Positions 24,626-33,907 are shown, counted from the stretch's first letter. The stretch: 44,240 nt of DNA from an uncultured Prevotellaceae bacterium (GCA_947165485.1 CAMVAP010000025.1:1-44240), one strand, 5' to 3'. Made by a program: numbers and translations. The notes: generated by a model from the letters alone, not told the origin.

Positions 24626-25744
24626 ATGAGCAGTATCAAAGCCATATTGGGCAAGATTCCGGCAGGCCTGTCTAAAGCGCTGGCCACCTACAAGGACAAC
24701 CACTTGAGAAAGAGCCGCATGAAGGTAGGTCATCAAGCGCTGGAGGTGAAGCAAGGCAAGCGTTTACCCGTCTCCAGTGCCCAGCGCAGCGAGATTTTAT
24801 CATTCTGGAAGCCCTACCGTGACGTGTCCCAGTACCTGCCGTGGTTTGAATTCTACAACTGGTGCAGCGACGGTAAAGGCGACCTCAAGCGCTATATTCC
24901 CGACGACATCTACTATGCCGAGGTGGATTTCTTCTTGACCAGTCCCCGCCGGTCCTATGAGCTGGACGACAAGAACCTGTATGACCTGTTCTTCCACGGC
25001 GTGAGGATGCCCCAAGCCATCGTGCGCAAGTGCAACGGCTTGCTCATGGACAAGGATTATCACATCATCACCCGGGAACAGGCCATCGCCCTGTGCAGGG
25101 AGGCCCGGTGCGGCATCCACAAGCCCGCACGCAACTCTGAGGGGGGCAAGGGCATCTGCTTTATCGACTTTGCCCAGACCGACGCCCTCGACACCTTGAC
25201 CGCCTGCCTGGATTCCCCACGAGACTTCATCATCCAGGAGATCATCCAGCAGCATGAGGTCATCAATCAACTGTATGACAAAAGCGTGAACAGCATCCGC
25301 ATCATGTCTATCATCCTTGACGGGGAGGTACACATCGTCTCCTCGGTCATCAGGATGGGGCGTGACGGTTCCAGGGTGGACAACACCAGCCACGGCGGCC
25401 TGGTGTGCGGCCTCACCAGCGACGGGAGGCTGCGCGAAACGGGGTTTGACAAGACCGGCGCGAAGTGGACCCGTCATCCCCAAGGCGCAGTGTTCAAGGA
25501 CTTCCAACTGGTGGGCTATGACAAGTGCGTGAATATCATCAGGCAAGTAGCTGGCCGGCTGGGAACGACAACACACCTCATCTCGTGGGACTTTGCCATC
25601 GATAGGGATGGAGAGCCCGTGTTGATTGAGGCCAACCTCACCTTTGGTGGCGTGAACATCCACCAGATGTGCAACGGCCCGATATTTGGCGACATGACCG
25701 AGGAAATATTATCCCGGATCTATCATAATGATTCAAAGAAATAG
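24626..25744 (+). CDS. Sugar-transfer-associated ATP-grasp protein, paralogue C
   Basis: The 372-residue protein is a close paralogue of B along its whole length: LDDKNLYDLFFHGVRMPQAI, NGLLMDKDYHIITREQAI, GIHKPARNSEGGKGICFI, IIQEIIQQHEVINQLYDKSV, IRMGRDGSRVDNTSHGG, LISWDFAIDRDGEPVLIEA. Its start region is more basic (TYKDNHLRKSRMKVGHQ), which might give membrane or nucleic acid contact, but that is speculative. It follows B by 20 bases, so co-transcription is likely. Having B and C retained side by side suggests related but not identical substrates, perhaps successive additions to one glycan or peptide. Confidence 0.85.
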   Translation: MSSIKAILGKIPAGLSKALATYKDNHLRKSRMKVGHQALEVKQGKRLPVSSAQRSEILSFWKPYRDVSQYLPWFEFYNWCSDGKGDLKRYIPDDIYYAEVDFFLTSPRRSYELDDKNLYDLFFHGVRMPQAIVRKCNGLLMDKDYHIITREQAIALCREARCGIHKPARNSEGGKGICFIDFAQTDALDTLTACLDSPRDFIIQEIIQQHEVINQLYDKSVNSIRIMSIILDGEVHIVSSVIRMGRDGSRVDNTSHGGLVCGLTSDGRLRETGFDKTGAKWTRHPQGAVFKDFQLVGYDKCVNIIRQVAGRLGTTTHLISWDFAIDRDGEPVLIEANLTFGGVNIHQMCNGPIFGDMTEEILSRIYHNDSKK

Positions 25745-25778
25745 TCTAATCTAAATATTAACTAACCTTGTATTAATC

Positions 25779-28688
25779 ATGAAACTAACCAAGTTTTTAT
25801 TGACAATGCTGGCCGGCCTGGTGTGCCTGGGCATGGCAGCAGCAGCGCCCAGGGGTACCACCGTTCCCGGCGACCCCATGGCCACACAATGCTACACCCT
25901 GAGCAACGGTCTCAAGGTGTTCTTGAGTGTTAACCACCAGAGCCCGCGCATCTCGGCCCACATCGCCGTGCGCACCGGCTCACGCAACGACCCTGCCGAG
26001 ACAACCGGTCTGGCACACTACCTGGAGCACCTGATGTTCAAGGGTACCAAGCAATTCGGCACGAGCAACTATGAGGCCGAGCGCGCCCTGCTCGACACCA
26101 TCGAGGCCCGCTACGAGCAGTACCGCCTGGTGAAGGACCCCGAGCGTCGTCGCGTGCTCTACCACGAGATCGACAGCATCTCGCAGCTGGCGGCCAAGTA
26201 CAACATCCCCAACGAGTATGACAAACTGATGGCCGGCATCGGCGGCCAGGGCACCAACGCATATACCAGCACCGACGTGACATGCTACACCGAGGACATC
26301 CCCGCCAACGAGGTGGACCGCTGGGCACGCATCCAGGCCGACAGGTTCCAGAACATGGTCATCCGCGGTTTCCACACCGAGCTTGAGGCCGTGTATGAGG
26401 AGTATAACATCGGCATCGCCCAGGACAATAGGAAACTGTTTGAGGCCTTGAGCGCCAAGATGTTCCCCACCCACCCCTATGGCACCCAGACGACCATCGG
26501 TACGCAGGAGCACTTGAAGAACCCCTCGATCACCAACATCAAGAACTACTTCCACAACTACTACTGCCCCAACAACGTGGCCATCTGTATGGCGGGCGAC
26601 TTTGACCCCGACGAGGTGATCACGATCCTGGAGCGCCACTTTGGCAGCTGGAAGCCCAACAACAACCTGTACCGTCCCGAGTTTGCCCCCCTCAAGCCCA
26701 TCACGGCACCCGTTGACACCACCGTCATCGGCCAGGAGGCCGAGCTCGTGGCTCTGGGATGGCGTTTTGGCGCTGCCAACTCGCTGGAGAACGACACCGT
26801 TGATATCATCGCCGAGATGCTCTCCAACGGCACCGCCGGTCTGATGGACCTGAACCTGAACCAGCCCCTCAAGGTGATGGGTGCCGGTGCCTTTAGCGAC
26901 CAGATGACCGACTACTCGATGCTCATGCTCATGGGCTATCCCAACGAGGGTCAGACCCTGGAGGAGGTGCGCGCGCTGCTGCTGGGCGAGGTGGCCAAGC
27001 TGCGCAAGGGCGACTTTGACGACGACCTGCTGGTGAGCGTGGTCAACAACAACAAGCTGGGTTACCTGCGCGCCCTGGACAACAACGGCTCGCGCACGCG
27101 TCAGCTGGTCAACGCCTTTATCAACCACGTTGATTGGGCACAGGAGGTCGGCAAGCTCGACCGCATGGCCGGCATGACCAAGGAGCAGATCGTGGCCTTT
27201 GCCAACCGCCACCTGCTGGACAACAACTTTGTGTGCGTGTATAAGCGCATGGGGGTTGACACCACCGAGAAGAAGATCGACAAGCCCCAGATCACCCCGA
27301 TTCCCACCAACCGCGACATGCAGAGCAACTTCGTGAAGAGCATCCTGAGCGAGATCGTTGAGCCCATCCAGCCGCAGTTTGTGGACTACAGCAAGGAGAT
27401 GACCGTGGGCCAGACCAGCAAGAAGCTGCCGCTGCTTTACAAGCACAACGATCTGGACGACCTGTTCTCCTTGACCTACAAGTATGACTTCGGCGCTACT
27501 GCCGACAACCGCTACGAGACTGCACTGAATTACTTGGACTACCTGGGCACCAAGAAGATGAGCGCCACCGAGTTCAAGCAGCGCATGTACAAGCTGGCTT
27601 GCAACATCTCGATGAACGTTAGCGACAACGAGACCTATCTGACCCTGAGTGGCTTGAGCGAGAACATGCCCGAGGCCCTCAAGCTCGCCGAGGACCTGAT
27701 GCAGAACGCACAGGTCGATGAGGAGGCCTACAAGAGCATGGTCGATGTCATCCTCAAGGGCCGCAACGATGCCAAGCAGAGCCAGGACGAGTGCTTCAGC
27801 CGCCTGAACGAGTATGGCATGTATGGTCCCCGCAACTCCTACACCAACATCATGAGCGCTCAGCAGTTGCGCGACACCAAGCCCGCCGAGCTGCTCGCCC
27901 TGGTCAAGGGCCTGCGCGACATGCAGCACACCGTGGTCTATTACGGCCCCATGACCGAGAAGGAGCTGAACAAGTGCCTCAAGAAGGTGCACAAGACCAA
28001 GAAGAACCTGGCCGCTGTCCCCGTGGGCACGCCCTACATGGAGCAGACCACCCCACGCACCGAGATTCTGCTAGCCCCCTACGAGGCTAAGAACATCTAC
28101 ATGGTGCAGTACCACAACGAGGGCACCCAGTGGGCACCCGAGCACGCCGCCACGATCAACATGTTCAACGAGTACTTTGGCGGTGGCATGAACGGTATCG
28201 TCTTCCAGGAGCTGCGTGAGTCCCGCGGTCTGGCCTACTCGGCTGCCGCCTACTATCGCCAGCCCAGCGAGAAGGGTCATCCCGAGTATGCCATGACCTA
28301 CATCATCACCCAGAACGACAAGATGATGGACTGCGTGCGCGAGTTCAACAACATCGTGGGCACCATCCCCCAGAGCGAGGCAGCCTTTGCCCTGGCCAAG
28401 GAGTCGCTGATGAAGAAGCTGGCCAGCCGCCGCACCGTGCGCGGTAGCGTGCTCAACAGCTACATTGCCGCCAAGCGTATGGGGCTGGACTACGACATCA
28501 ACTCGGTGGTCTATAACGCCCTGCCCAACTTGAAATTGAACGACATCGTCAAGTTTGAGCAGCAGTCGATGGCCGGCAAGCCCTACCGTTACCTCATCCT
28601 GGGTGACGAGAAGGAACTCGATATCAAGGCACTTGAGAAGATTGGTCCGATCCACCGCCTGACCCTCGAAGACATCTTCGGCTACTAA
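25779..28688 (+). CDS. M16-family zinc metalloprotease, secreted
   Basis: The 969-residue exported protein has a signal peptide (MKLTKFLLTMLAGLVCLGMAAAA) and two M16 halves. The first has the inverted zinc motif HYLEH (His80, Glu83, His84) in GLAHYLEHLMFKGT, with the downstream Glu-rich helix (TELEAVYEEYN) carrying the third ligand. The second half (from about residue 520) lacks the HxxEH motif, as usual in pitrilysin-type one-chain enzymes, and contains the FNEYFGGGMNGIVFQELRESRGLAYS block that binds substrate. Such proteases cut peptides in the periplasm. It is not clearly tied to the ATP-grasp genes 35 bases upstream, although co-transcription is possible; a TAACCTTG at 25763-25770 is a weak -7 candidate. 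A good terminator follows. Confidence 0.93.
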   Translation: MKLTKFLLTMLAGLVCLGMAAAAPRGTTVPGDPMATQCYTLSNGLKVFLSVNHQSPRISAHIAVRTGSRNDPAETTGLAHYLEHLMFKGTKQFGTSNYEAERALLDTIEARYEQYRLVKDPERRRVLYHEIDSISQLAAKYNIPNEYDKLMAGIGGQGTNAYTSTDVTCYTEDIPANEVDRWARIQADRFQNMVIRGFHTELEAVYEEYNIGIAQDNRKLFEALSAKMFPTHPYGTQTTIGTQEHLKNPSITNIKNYFHNYYCPNNVAICMAGDFDPDEVITILERHFGSWKPNNNLYRPEFAPLKPITAPVDTTVIGQEAELVALGWRFGAANSLENDTVDIIAEMLSNGTAGLMDLNLNQPLKVMGAGAFSDQMTDYSMLMLMGYPNEGQTLEEVRALLLGEVAKLRKGDFDDDLLVSVVNNNKLGYLRALDNNGSRTRQLVNAFINHVDWAQEVGKLDRMAGMTKEQIVAFANRHLLDNNFVCVYKRMGVDTTEKKIDKPQITPIPTNRDMQSNFVKSILSEIVEPIQPQFVDYSKEMTVGQTSKKLPLLYKHNDLDDLFSLTYKYDFGATADNRYETALNYLDYLGTKKMSATEFKQRMYKLACNISMNVSDNETYLTLSGLSENMPEALKLAEDLMQNAQVDEEAYKSMVDVILKGRNDAKQSQDECFSRLNEYGMYGPRNSYTNIMSAQQLRDTKPAELLALVKGLRDMQHTVVYYGPMTEKELNKCLKKVHKTKKNLAAVPVGTPYMEQTTPRTEILLAPYEAKNIYMVQYHNEGTQWAPEHAATINMFNEYFGGGMNGIVFQELRESRGLAYSAAAYYRQPSEKGHPEYAMTYIITQNDKMMDCVREFNNIVGTIPQSEAAFALAKESLMKKLASRRTVRGSVLNSYIAAKRMGLDYDINSVVYNALPNLKLNDIVKFEQQSMAGKPYRYLILGDEKELDIKALEKIGPIHRLTLEDIFGY

Positions 28689-28731
28689 TATTAGGCGTTA
28701 GGTAAAAGCGGCACACCCGCCCAACAACATG

Positions 28732-28761
28732 GAGGCGCAAGGAAAACCAACCTTGCGCCTC
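28732..28761 (+). terminator. Terminator-like hairpin after the M16 protease gene
   Basis: GAGGCGCAAGG (28732-28742) pairs perfectly with CCTTGCGCCTC (28751-28761) across an eight-base loop. Only a modest T-stretch (TACTTTAT) follows. Confidence 0.7.
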
Positions 28762-29125
28762 TACTTTATCCCGACCACAACAACGGAGAAAAAGAAGACA
28801 AGAGAGGCTGTTGCATAACTCAACTGTAAAAAATGATATCAATGCCACAAACACCCATGGTGACGTGAACAATGACCACGAGGTGAACTAATGGCTGCTA
28901 TGTCCGCGCCGTGAGCGTGCCACATGAGTAGGATTCAAGCCTTAGATACGTTCGGATCCCTGAGGTCGTTAAAAAAACTTAGGGACCCTAACGTATTAGG
29001 CGGTGTCGTGCAAACGATTGCATGGGTAAATTTGATTGAAAATGGGGAGGATAGAAAGTGATATTTGCTTCATAATGAGTATATTTGGAGGCAATATTAT
29101 TTTTAATCTTTAAAACATTTGCGAT
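28762..29125. other. Intergenic region with imperfect inverted repeat
   Basis: No gene is seen. It has GAGGCTGTTGCATAACT near 28804, resembling the ends of the left-edge element, an 18-base imperfect inverted repeat (28947-28964 with 28978-28995, 15 matches) and a -7 candidate TATATTTG at 29080-29087 for the amylase gene. Confidence 0.55.
28947..28995. repeat. Imperfect inverted repeat upstream of amylase gene
   Basis: TACGTTCGGATCCCTGAG (28947-28964) and CTTAGGGACCCTAACGTA (28978-28995) pair at 15 of 18 positions over a 13-base loop containing an A-run. Possibly a further element end or a regulatory hairpin; no other copy was seen. Confidence 0.55.
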
Positions 29126-32100
29126 ATGAAAAACAAGACTACCACATTCAAGTGTATCATGTTGCTGTTGCTGGCTGTGATGGCAGCAGAGCAGGCGTGG
29201 GCGGCCTTTGTGGGGCCGCGCACCGACTTCCGCGACGAGAGCATCTACTTTGTGATGACCACGCGTTTCTATGACGGTGACCCGAGCAATAACGCGCAGT
29301 GCTGGGACGGTGCGGCGGCCAACCATGGCGACCCGTGCTGGCGCGGCGACTTCAAGGGATTGATCGACAAGCTGGACTACATCAAGGCGCTGGGTTTCAC
29401 AGCGGTGTGGGTAACACCCGTTGTCGAGAACGCCTCGGGACTGGACTATCACGGCTACCACGCCAGCAACTTCTCGCGCGTTGACCACCGCTACGAGAGC
29501 GGCGACACGACCTTCCAGACCCTCATCGACGAGGCTCATGCCCGCGGGATGAAGGTGATCCTGGACATCGTGTTGAACCACACGGGCAACTTTGGCGAGG
29601 AGCACCTGTGCAAACTCTTCACCCGCGACCGCAATGCCAATCAGTTCAAGTTGAACGAGTGCATGTTGCCCTACACCACCGACTCGGTGGGTGGCCGGCT
29701 GCCTGTCAACTACCTGAGCCTGCCGGCGGGACAACAGTATGACGCGCGCCTCAAGCAGATGAAGAATACCGACGGGCAGAACCACGACACGCACAACTAC
29801 TGGCATCACTTCGGGCAGTTCAACTGGGACGACAACACGCGCTGGTGGGCACAGATCGCCGGCGACTGCGTGGACCTGAACACCGAGAATCCCGCTGTGG
29901 CCCAGTACCTGATTGACTGCTATGGCACGTTTATCAAGATGGGCGTGGACGGTTTCCGCATCGACACGGGCGGCCACATTTCCCGCCTGACATTTAATAA
30001 GGTGTATGTCCCGGCCTTCAAGGCGCTGGGTGAGCAGTACAAGAACAAGCGGCTGAACGGGGCCGACTTCTTCATGTACACCGAGGTGTGCGCCCGCTAC
30101 CAGGGCAGTGTCACCTACCGCAACCAGCCCGCCCTGTCGCCCTACTTCTACACCTGGGCCGAGGGCAAAGACTACAGCTGGAACTACGACGCGAGCTACT
30201 GGGACGGCGTGGCCATCTATGAGAGCACCGACCTGAGCACGCTGGCCAACATCGGCGCTTGCCAGCAGATGTATGCCGACAACTGCAAGGAGACCAGCAG
30301 CGCCATGCCCACGTCGAGCAACGCTGTGCTCAACGGCAACAGCTACCATGCGCCCGACGTGAGCCGCGCCTCGGGCCTGAGCGTGATTGACTTCCCCGTG
30401 CACTACTCGTTCCACAACATCGCCAGCGTGTGGAACCTGGCCATCAATGGCGACAAGTATTACAACGATGCGACCTACAATGTGGTGTATGTCGATAGCC
30501 ACGACTACTGCCCTGGCCCCAACGACAACGTGCGCTTCAACGAGGGGACGGATCAGTGGGCCGAGAACCTGAGCCTGATGTTCACCTTCCGCGGCATCCC
30601 GTGCCTGTACTATGGCAGCGAGGTGGAGTTCAAGGCCGGCAAGACCATCGACCCGGGTGGCAACGGCCCGCTCAAGGACAGTGGCCGCGCCTACTATGGT
30701 GGTTACATCAAGGGCGATGTCAACGTGAGCGACTTTGGACAAGCCAGTGGTGCCACGGGCAACCTGGCCGCCACGCTCTCCAAGCCCCTGGTGAAGCACC
30801 TGCAACGCCTGAACCGCATCCGTCAGGCCGTGCCTGCCCTGCGCAAGGGTCAGTACAGCACCACGGGATGCACGTCCAGCGGCGGGTATGCCTTCAAGCG
30901 CCGTTACACCGACGGCACGACCGATAGCTATGTGCTGGTGACCATCAACGGCCCCGCCACCTTTACGGGCGTGCCTGGCGGCACCTACACCGACTGCATC
31001 ACCGGCGACGTCAAGACCGTGGCCCAGGGCGGCACCCTCACCACCACGTCGTGCAGCGGCAAGGGCAACATGCGCATCTATGTACTCTCGACCAGCCTCA
31101 CGCCCGCCCCGGGCAAGATAGGCGAGGATGGCCCCTACCTGTACACCAGCAGTGCCAACACTGGCACCGTGCTGAGCTATGACGGCACCCAAGAGGAGCT
31201 GTCGAGCAACGACGGCGAGGGCAACGGCACCTCGCCCGTGGTGCCCGTCGAGGTGTATGAGCCCAGCTGCGAGGAGGACGACATGAGCGTGTTCCTGGAG
31301 ACCGGCACGGGAGTGGGCAGCGTGACCACATGGATATGGAACAGCAGCAGTAACTTCACGGGCGGCAACTGGCCCGGCGAGGCCATGACGCTGATGGGCA
31401 CCACCAGCGACGGCACCCGCAAGATATGGAAGTGGACCTACGGCGGCTCGCTCACCAGCCAGCCCACGGGCATCATCTTTGTCACCGACGGCCAGCAGAC
31501 CAGCGACCTGACCTTCCGCAACCACGGCTACTACATCGACGGCACGTGGCACCACGAGGTGACCAACTACACCTCGCCCGCCCCCACCCTGGCCATCGAC
31601 AAGCCCAGCGGCCACTATGAGGGCAGCGTGACGGTAACCATCACCGCCAGCCAGAGCGATGCCGTCATCGTCTATACCACCGACGGCACCACGCCCACCG
31701 CCAGCAGCCGCCAAGCCACAGGCAGCGTGAAACTGACCCTGAACGACAACACGGTGCTCACTGCCGGAGTGCTCTACCAGGGCAAGGTGCGCAACGTGGT
31801 GCAGCGCGAGTACATCTTCCACGGCTTTGTGCCCACCACGGCAACCGTCTATATCAAGGATCCCACCGTGGCACCCAACAACTGGTCAAGTGTCTATGTG
31901 TATGCCTGGGACAACACGGGTGCCATCAACGACAGCTGGCCTGGCGTGAACATCACCGCCACACGGGTCATCCAGGGGCAGCGGTTCTACTACCGTACCT
32001 TCCCAGTCGATAGCGAGGACTACAGTTTCAATGTGGTGCTCAGTCAGGGCGACAACCAGCACCAGAGCGTGGACGTGAAGGACATCACCGGCGACATCTA

Positions 32101-32344
32101 TCTGGAGATCACCTCGACGACCAACAAGTATAGCGTTGCCGACATCACCAGCCAGTATGCGCTGCTGCCAGGTGACGTGAATGACGACGGTGAAGTGGGC
32201 ATCGGTGACGTGACCGCCCTCATCGACTTGATGCTGGGAAAGCAGGCCGATGCCGATACCTGGCGCCGTGCCGACGTGGATGGAGACGGTGAAGTGAGCA
32301 TCGGTGACGTGACCGCTCTCATCGATTTGATACTGCGCTCATAG
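29126..32344 (+). CDS. Secreted modular alpha-amylase (GH13) with starch-binding and dockerin-like modules
   Basis: The 1072-residue protein has a signal peptide (to about AEQAWA), a GH13 catalytic domain (about 30-640) with nucleophile Asp280 in VDGFRIDTGG, acid/base Glu320 in MYTEVCAR and transition-state Asp460 in VDSHDY, so it should hydrolyse alpha-1,4-glucans such as starch outside the cell. Then come a starch-binding-like module (about 720-815, TTWIWNSSSNFTGGNWPGEAM), a chitobiase-C-terminal/FN3-like linker domain (PSGHYEGSVTVTITA...YTTDGTTPTA), a second such module (about 905-1000, NWSSVYVYAWDNTGAINDSW) and a dockerin-like pair (DVNDDGEVGIGDVTALIDLM; DVDGDGEVSIGDVTALIDLI). It stands alone, not in a visible Sus-type locus: no SusC/D pair is near. 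Confidence 0.94.
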   Translation: MKNKTTTFKCIMLLLLAVMAAEQAWAAFVGPRTDFRDESIYFVMTTRFYDGDPSNNAQCWDGAAANHGDPCWRGDFKGLIDKLDYIKALGFTAVWVTPVVENASGLDYHGYHASNFSRVDHRYESGDTTFQTLIDEAHARGMKVILDIVLNHTGNFGEEHLCKLFTRDRNANQFKLNECMLPYTTDSVGGRLPVNYLSLPAGQQYDARLKQMKNTDGQNHDTHNYWHHFGQFNWDDNTRWWAQIAGDCVDLNTENPAVAQYLIDCYGTFIKMGVDGFRIDTGGHISRLTFNKVYVPAFKALGEQYKNKRLNGADFFMYTEVCARYQGSVTYRNQPALSPYFYTWAEGKDYSWNYDASYWDGVAIYESTDLSTLANIGACQQMYADNCKETSSAMPTSSNAVLNGNSYHAPDVSRASGLSVIDFPVHYSFHNIASVWNLAINGDKYYNDATYNVVYVDSHDYCPGPNDNVRFNEGTDQWAENLSLMFTFRGIPCLYYGSEVEFKAGKTIDPGGNGPLKDSGRAYYGGYIKGDVNVSDFGQASGATGNLAATLSKPLVKHLQRLNRIRQAVPALRKGQYSTTGCTSSGGYAFKRRYTDGTTDSYVLVTINGPATFTGVPGGTYTDCITGDVKTVAQGGTLTTTSCSGKGNMRIYVLSTSLTPAPGKIGEDGPYLYTSSANTGTVLSYDGTQEELSSNDGEGNGTSPVVPVEVYEPSCEEDDMSVFLETGTGVGSVTTWIWNSSSNFTGGNWPGEAMTLMGTTSDGTRKIWKWTYGGSLTSQPTGIIFVTDGQQTSDLTFRNHGYYIDGTWHHEVTNYTSPAPTLAIDKPSGHYEGSVTVTITASQSDAVIVYTTDGTTPTASSRQATGSVKLTLNDNTVLTAGVLYQGKVRNVVQREYIFHGFVPTTATVYIKDPTVAPNNWSSVYVYAWDNTGAINDSWPGVNITATRVIQGQRFYYRTFPVDSEDYSFNVVLSQGDNQHQSVDVKDITGDIYLEITSTTNKYSVADITSQYALLPGDVNDDGEVGIGDVTALIDLMLGKQADADTWRRADVDGDGEVSIGDVTALIDLILRS

Positions 32345-32409
32345 CACTATTGATTTTGAGTAGTGACCTATACAGGAACAAAAGTGTTCCAAATTTCCAC
32401 AAATAACCT

Positions 32410-32435
32410 AAAGGCTGGTTATTTTAGCCTTTTTT
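32410..32435 (+). terminator. Terminator after the amylase gene
   Basis: AAAGGCT (32410-32416) pairs with AGCCTTT (32426-32432), followed by a T-run to 32435. Confidence 0.75.
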
Positions 32436-32471
32436 AACATCAAAAGCAATAGCTATTCCAAACTTTGGCTG

Positions 32472-32571
32472 TACTTTTGCACCACGTTTTTGGGTAATAA
32501 TTTTTTTCATAAGGTAAAGATTTAAGAGATTAGTGAAGCAAACTCGCTGTGATAGCGAGTTTGTTTTTTTT
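32472..32571 (+). ncRNA. Candidate small RNA with its own promoter and terminator
   Basis: A -7 box TACTTTTG (32472-32479) is followed about 60 bases later by a strong terminator: CAAACTCGCT (32539-32548), five-base loop, AGCGAGTTTG (32554-32563) and a run of eight T. The transcript would be roughly 85 bases and contains no plausible open frame. A separate promoter for the next gene lies after it, so it is not simply that gene's leader. No -33 box fits well. I do not recognise a known RNA family. Confidence 0.5.
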
Positions 32572-32583
32572 ATAGGTCACTTC

Positions 32584-32614
32584 TTGGTGGTGTGGCGAAA
32601 AAAGTGTAATTTCG
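32584..32614 (+). promoter_or_regulatory. Promoter of the cysteine-less thioredoxin-fold gene
   Basis: TTGG (32584-32587) and TAATTTCG (32607-32614) are 19 bases apart. The -7 box departs from consensus at one position. ATG follows at 32652. Confidence 0.5.
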
Positions 32615-32651
32615 CACGTTTTTATTACCATACAACATATTTTATTTCATA

Positions 32652-33734
32652 ATGAAGAAGATAGCCTATATCATAACAGCCATGCTCGTGTTGACGGCAT
32701 GCAACGGCAACAAGTTCCACATCGACGGCACCATCGAGGGGGCCAGCGACACGACAACGCTCGTGCTGGAGCAGTCGAGCAATGGCGAGTGGTTTATTGT
32801 TGATAGCGTGAAGGTGGGCAACGGCGGCAAGTTCAGCGTGAGCGCCCCAGCTCCCGAGGTGCCCAACATCTACCAGTTGAGGCTGGGCGACCAGAGCATC
32901 TGCTTCCCCATCGACAGCCTTGACCACTTGACCATCACGGCCAAGCTGCCCAACTTTGCCACCGACTACAACATCAGCGGCAGTGAGCACGCCCAGCAGG
33001 TGATGAAGATTGACAAGGAAGCCATGCAGTTTGCCGGCGGCAAGGGTACCGACGCCGAGCGCCAGGCCTGGAAAGACCAGCTGGCCCGCCAGATTGCTGC
33101 CGACCCCAGTGGCATCGTGGCCTATTACACGATCAACAAGTATATCGACGGCAAACCGCTGTTTGACCCGATGAATGATAATGACCTGCGCTTTATCGGT
33201 GCTGTGGCCAACGCGTTCAACTCCTTTAGGCCCGACGACCCCCGCACCGACTATCTCGTGAACGTGCTGCTCAACGGCCAACGCCGTCGCCGCGCCAACA
33301 TGGCAGCCAGCGACACGGTGTATGCCGACGTGGCCTCGCTCATCGACATCAAGTTGCAAGACTATCACGGCAAGGAGTACAGCCTGGCCCAGGTGGCCAG
33401 CGAGAACCGCATCGTGCTGCTCGACTTCACGGCCTACACGACCGAGGTATCTCCCCAACTCAACAAGCTGCTCAACGACATCTACCAGAGCTATCATGGC
33501 AAGGGTCTCGCCATCTATCAGGTGAGCCTCGACCAGGACAACGTGGCATGGCGCCAGGCGGCACAGAACCTGCCCTGGATCACCGTGTTTGACCCGGGCA
33601 GCATCAACTCCAAGCATGTGGGCAACTATAATGTGACGGGCATCCCCACGACATTCATCATCAAGAACAGCGAGATTGTCGAGCGGGTTGAGGATCCCAC
33701 CCAGCTCAAGGCAACCGTGGCGCGCTACATGTAA
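32652..33734 (+). CDS. DUF4369/TlpA-like lipoprotein lacking the redox CxxC
   Basis: The 360-residue lipoprotein (lipobox LTAC in MKKIAYIITAMLVLTAC) has an N-terminal DUF4369-type beta domain (FHIDGTIEGASDTTTLVLEQ, about residues 20-120), a helical middle and a C-terminal thioredoxin fold (about 225-360). In the redox position, where TlpA/ResA proteins read WCxxC, this one reads TTEVS: the two cysteines are replaced by Thr264 and Ser267. The cis-proline loop (GIPTTFI) is kept. It therefore cannot do thiol-disulphide exchange and may bind or scaffold instead. The fold occurs widely in Bacteroidetes. It follows a candidate small RNA and converges with a glycosyltransferase gene across a bidirectional hairpin. 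Confidence 0.85.
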   Translation: MKKIAYIITAMLVLTACNGNKFHIDGTIEGASDTTTLVLEQSSNGEWFIVDSVKVGNGGKFSVSAPAPEVPNIYQLRLGDQSICFPIDSLDHLTITAKLPNFATDYNISGSEHAQQVMKIDKEAMQFAGGKGTDAERQAWKDQLARQIAADPSGIVAYYTINKYIDGKPLFDPMNDNDLRFIGAVANAFNSFRPDDPRTDYLVNVLLNGQRRRRANMAASDTVYADVASLIDIKLQDYHGKEYSLAQVASENRIVLLDFTAYTTEVSPQLNKLLNDIYQSYHGKGLAIYQVSLDQDNVAWRQAAQNLPWITVFDPGSINSKHVGNYNVTGIPTTFIIKNSEIVERVEDPTQLKATVARYM

Positions 33735-33854
33735 CCGTTTTGGTTCCAAGTAGCGAGCACACTTGCCATCAAGAAAGCTGGAGGAATATAACCAGAAAAA
33801 AAATGCTTGCGCTCAAGTAAGCAGATACAGATAAATAATAATTTGTTTCATTAT

Positions 33855-33893
33855 AATGGCTGGCACCTGTGAAGGCACCAGCCATTGTTTTTA
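33855..33893. terminator. Bidirectional terminator between convergent genes
   Basis: AATGGCTGG (33855-33863) pairs with CCAGCCATT (33878-33886), followed by GTTTTTAT. It serves the TlpA-like gene (+); the minus-strand side has an A/T-rich flank but weaker T-run. Confidence 0.65.
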
Positions 33894-33907
33894 TGTGCTG
33901 CCCCATT

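Noticed and set aside
28988..31822. 944-residue antisense open frame over the amylase gene, and similar ones over ileS, the M16 protease and the LRR gene
   Set aside because: Long antisense frames are expected in GC-rich genes with strong codon bias; all overlap a convincing gene and consist of Val/Leu/Gly/His-rich, low-complexity translations.
8467..32344. A cellulosome
   Set aside because: Dockerin-like tails alone are common in Bacteroidales; no cohesin or scaffoldin is present in the window.
29126..32344. Starch utilisation (Sus-type) polysaccharide locus around the amylase
   Set aside because: No SusC/SusD pair, regulator or further glycan enzymes adjoin the gene.
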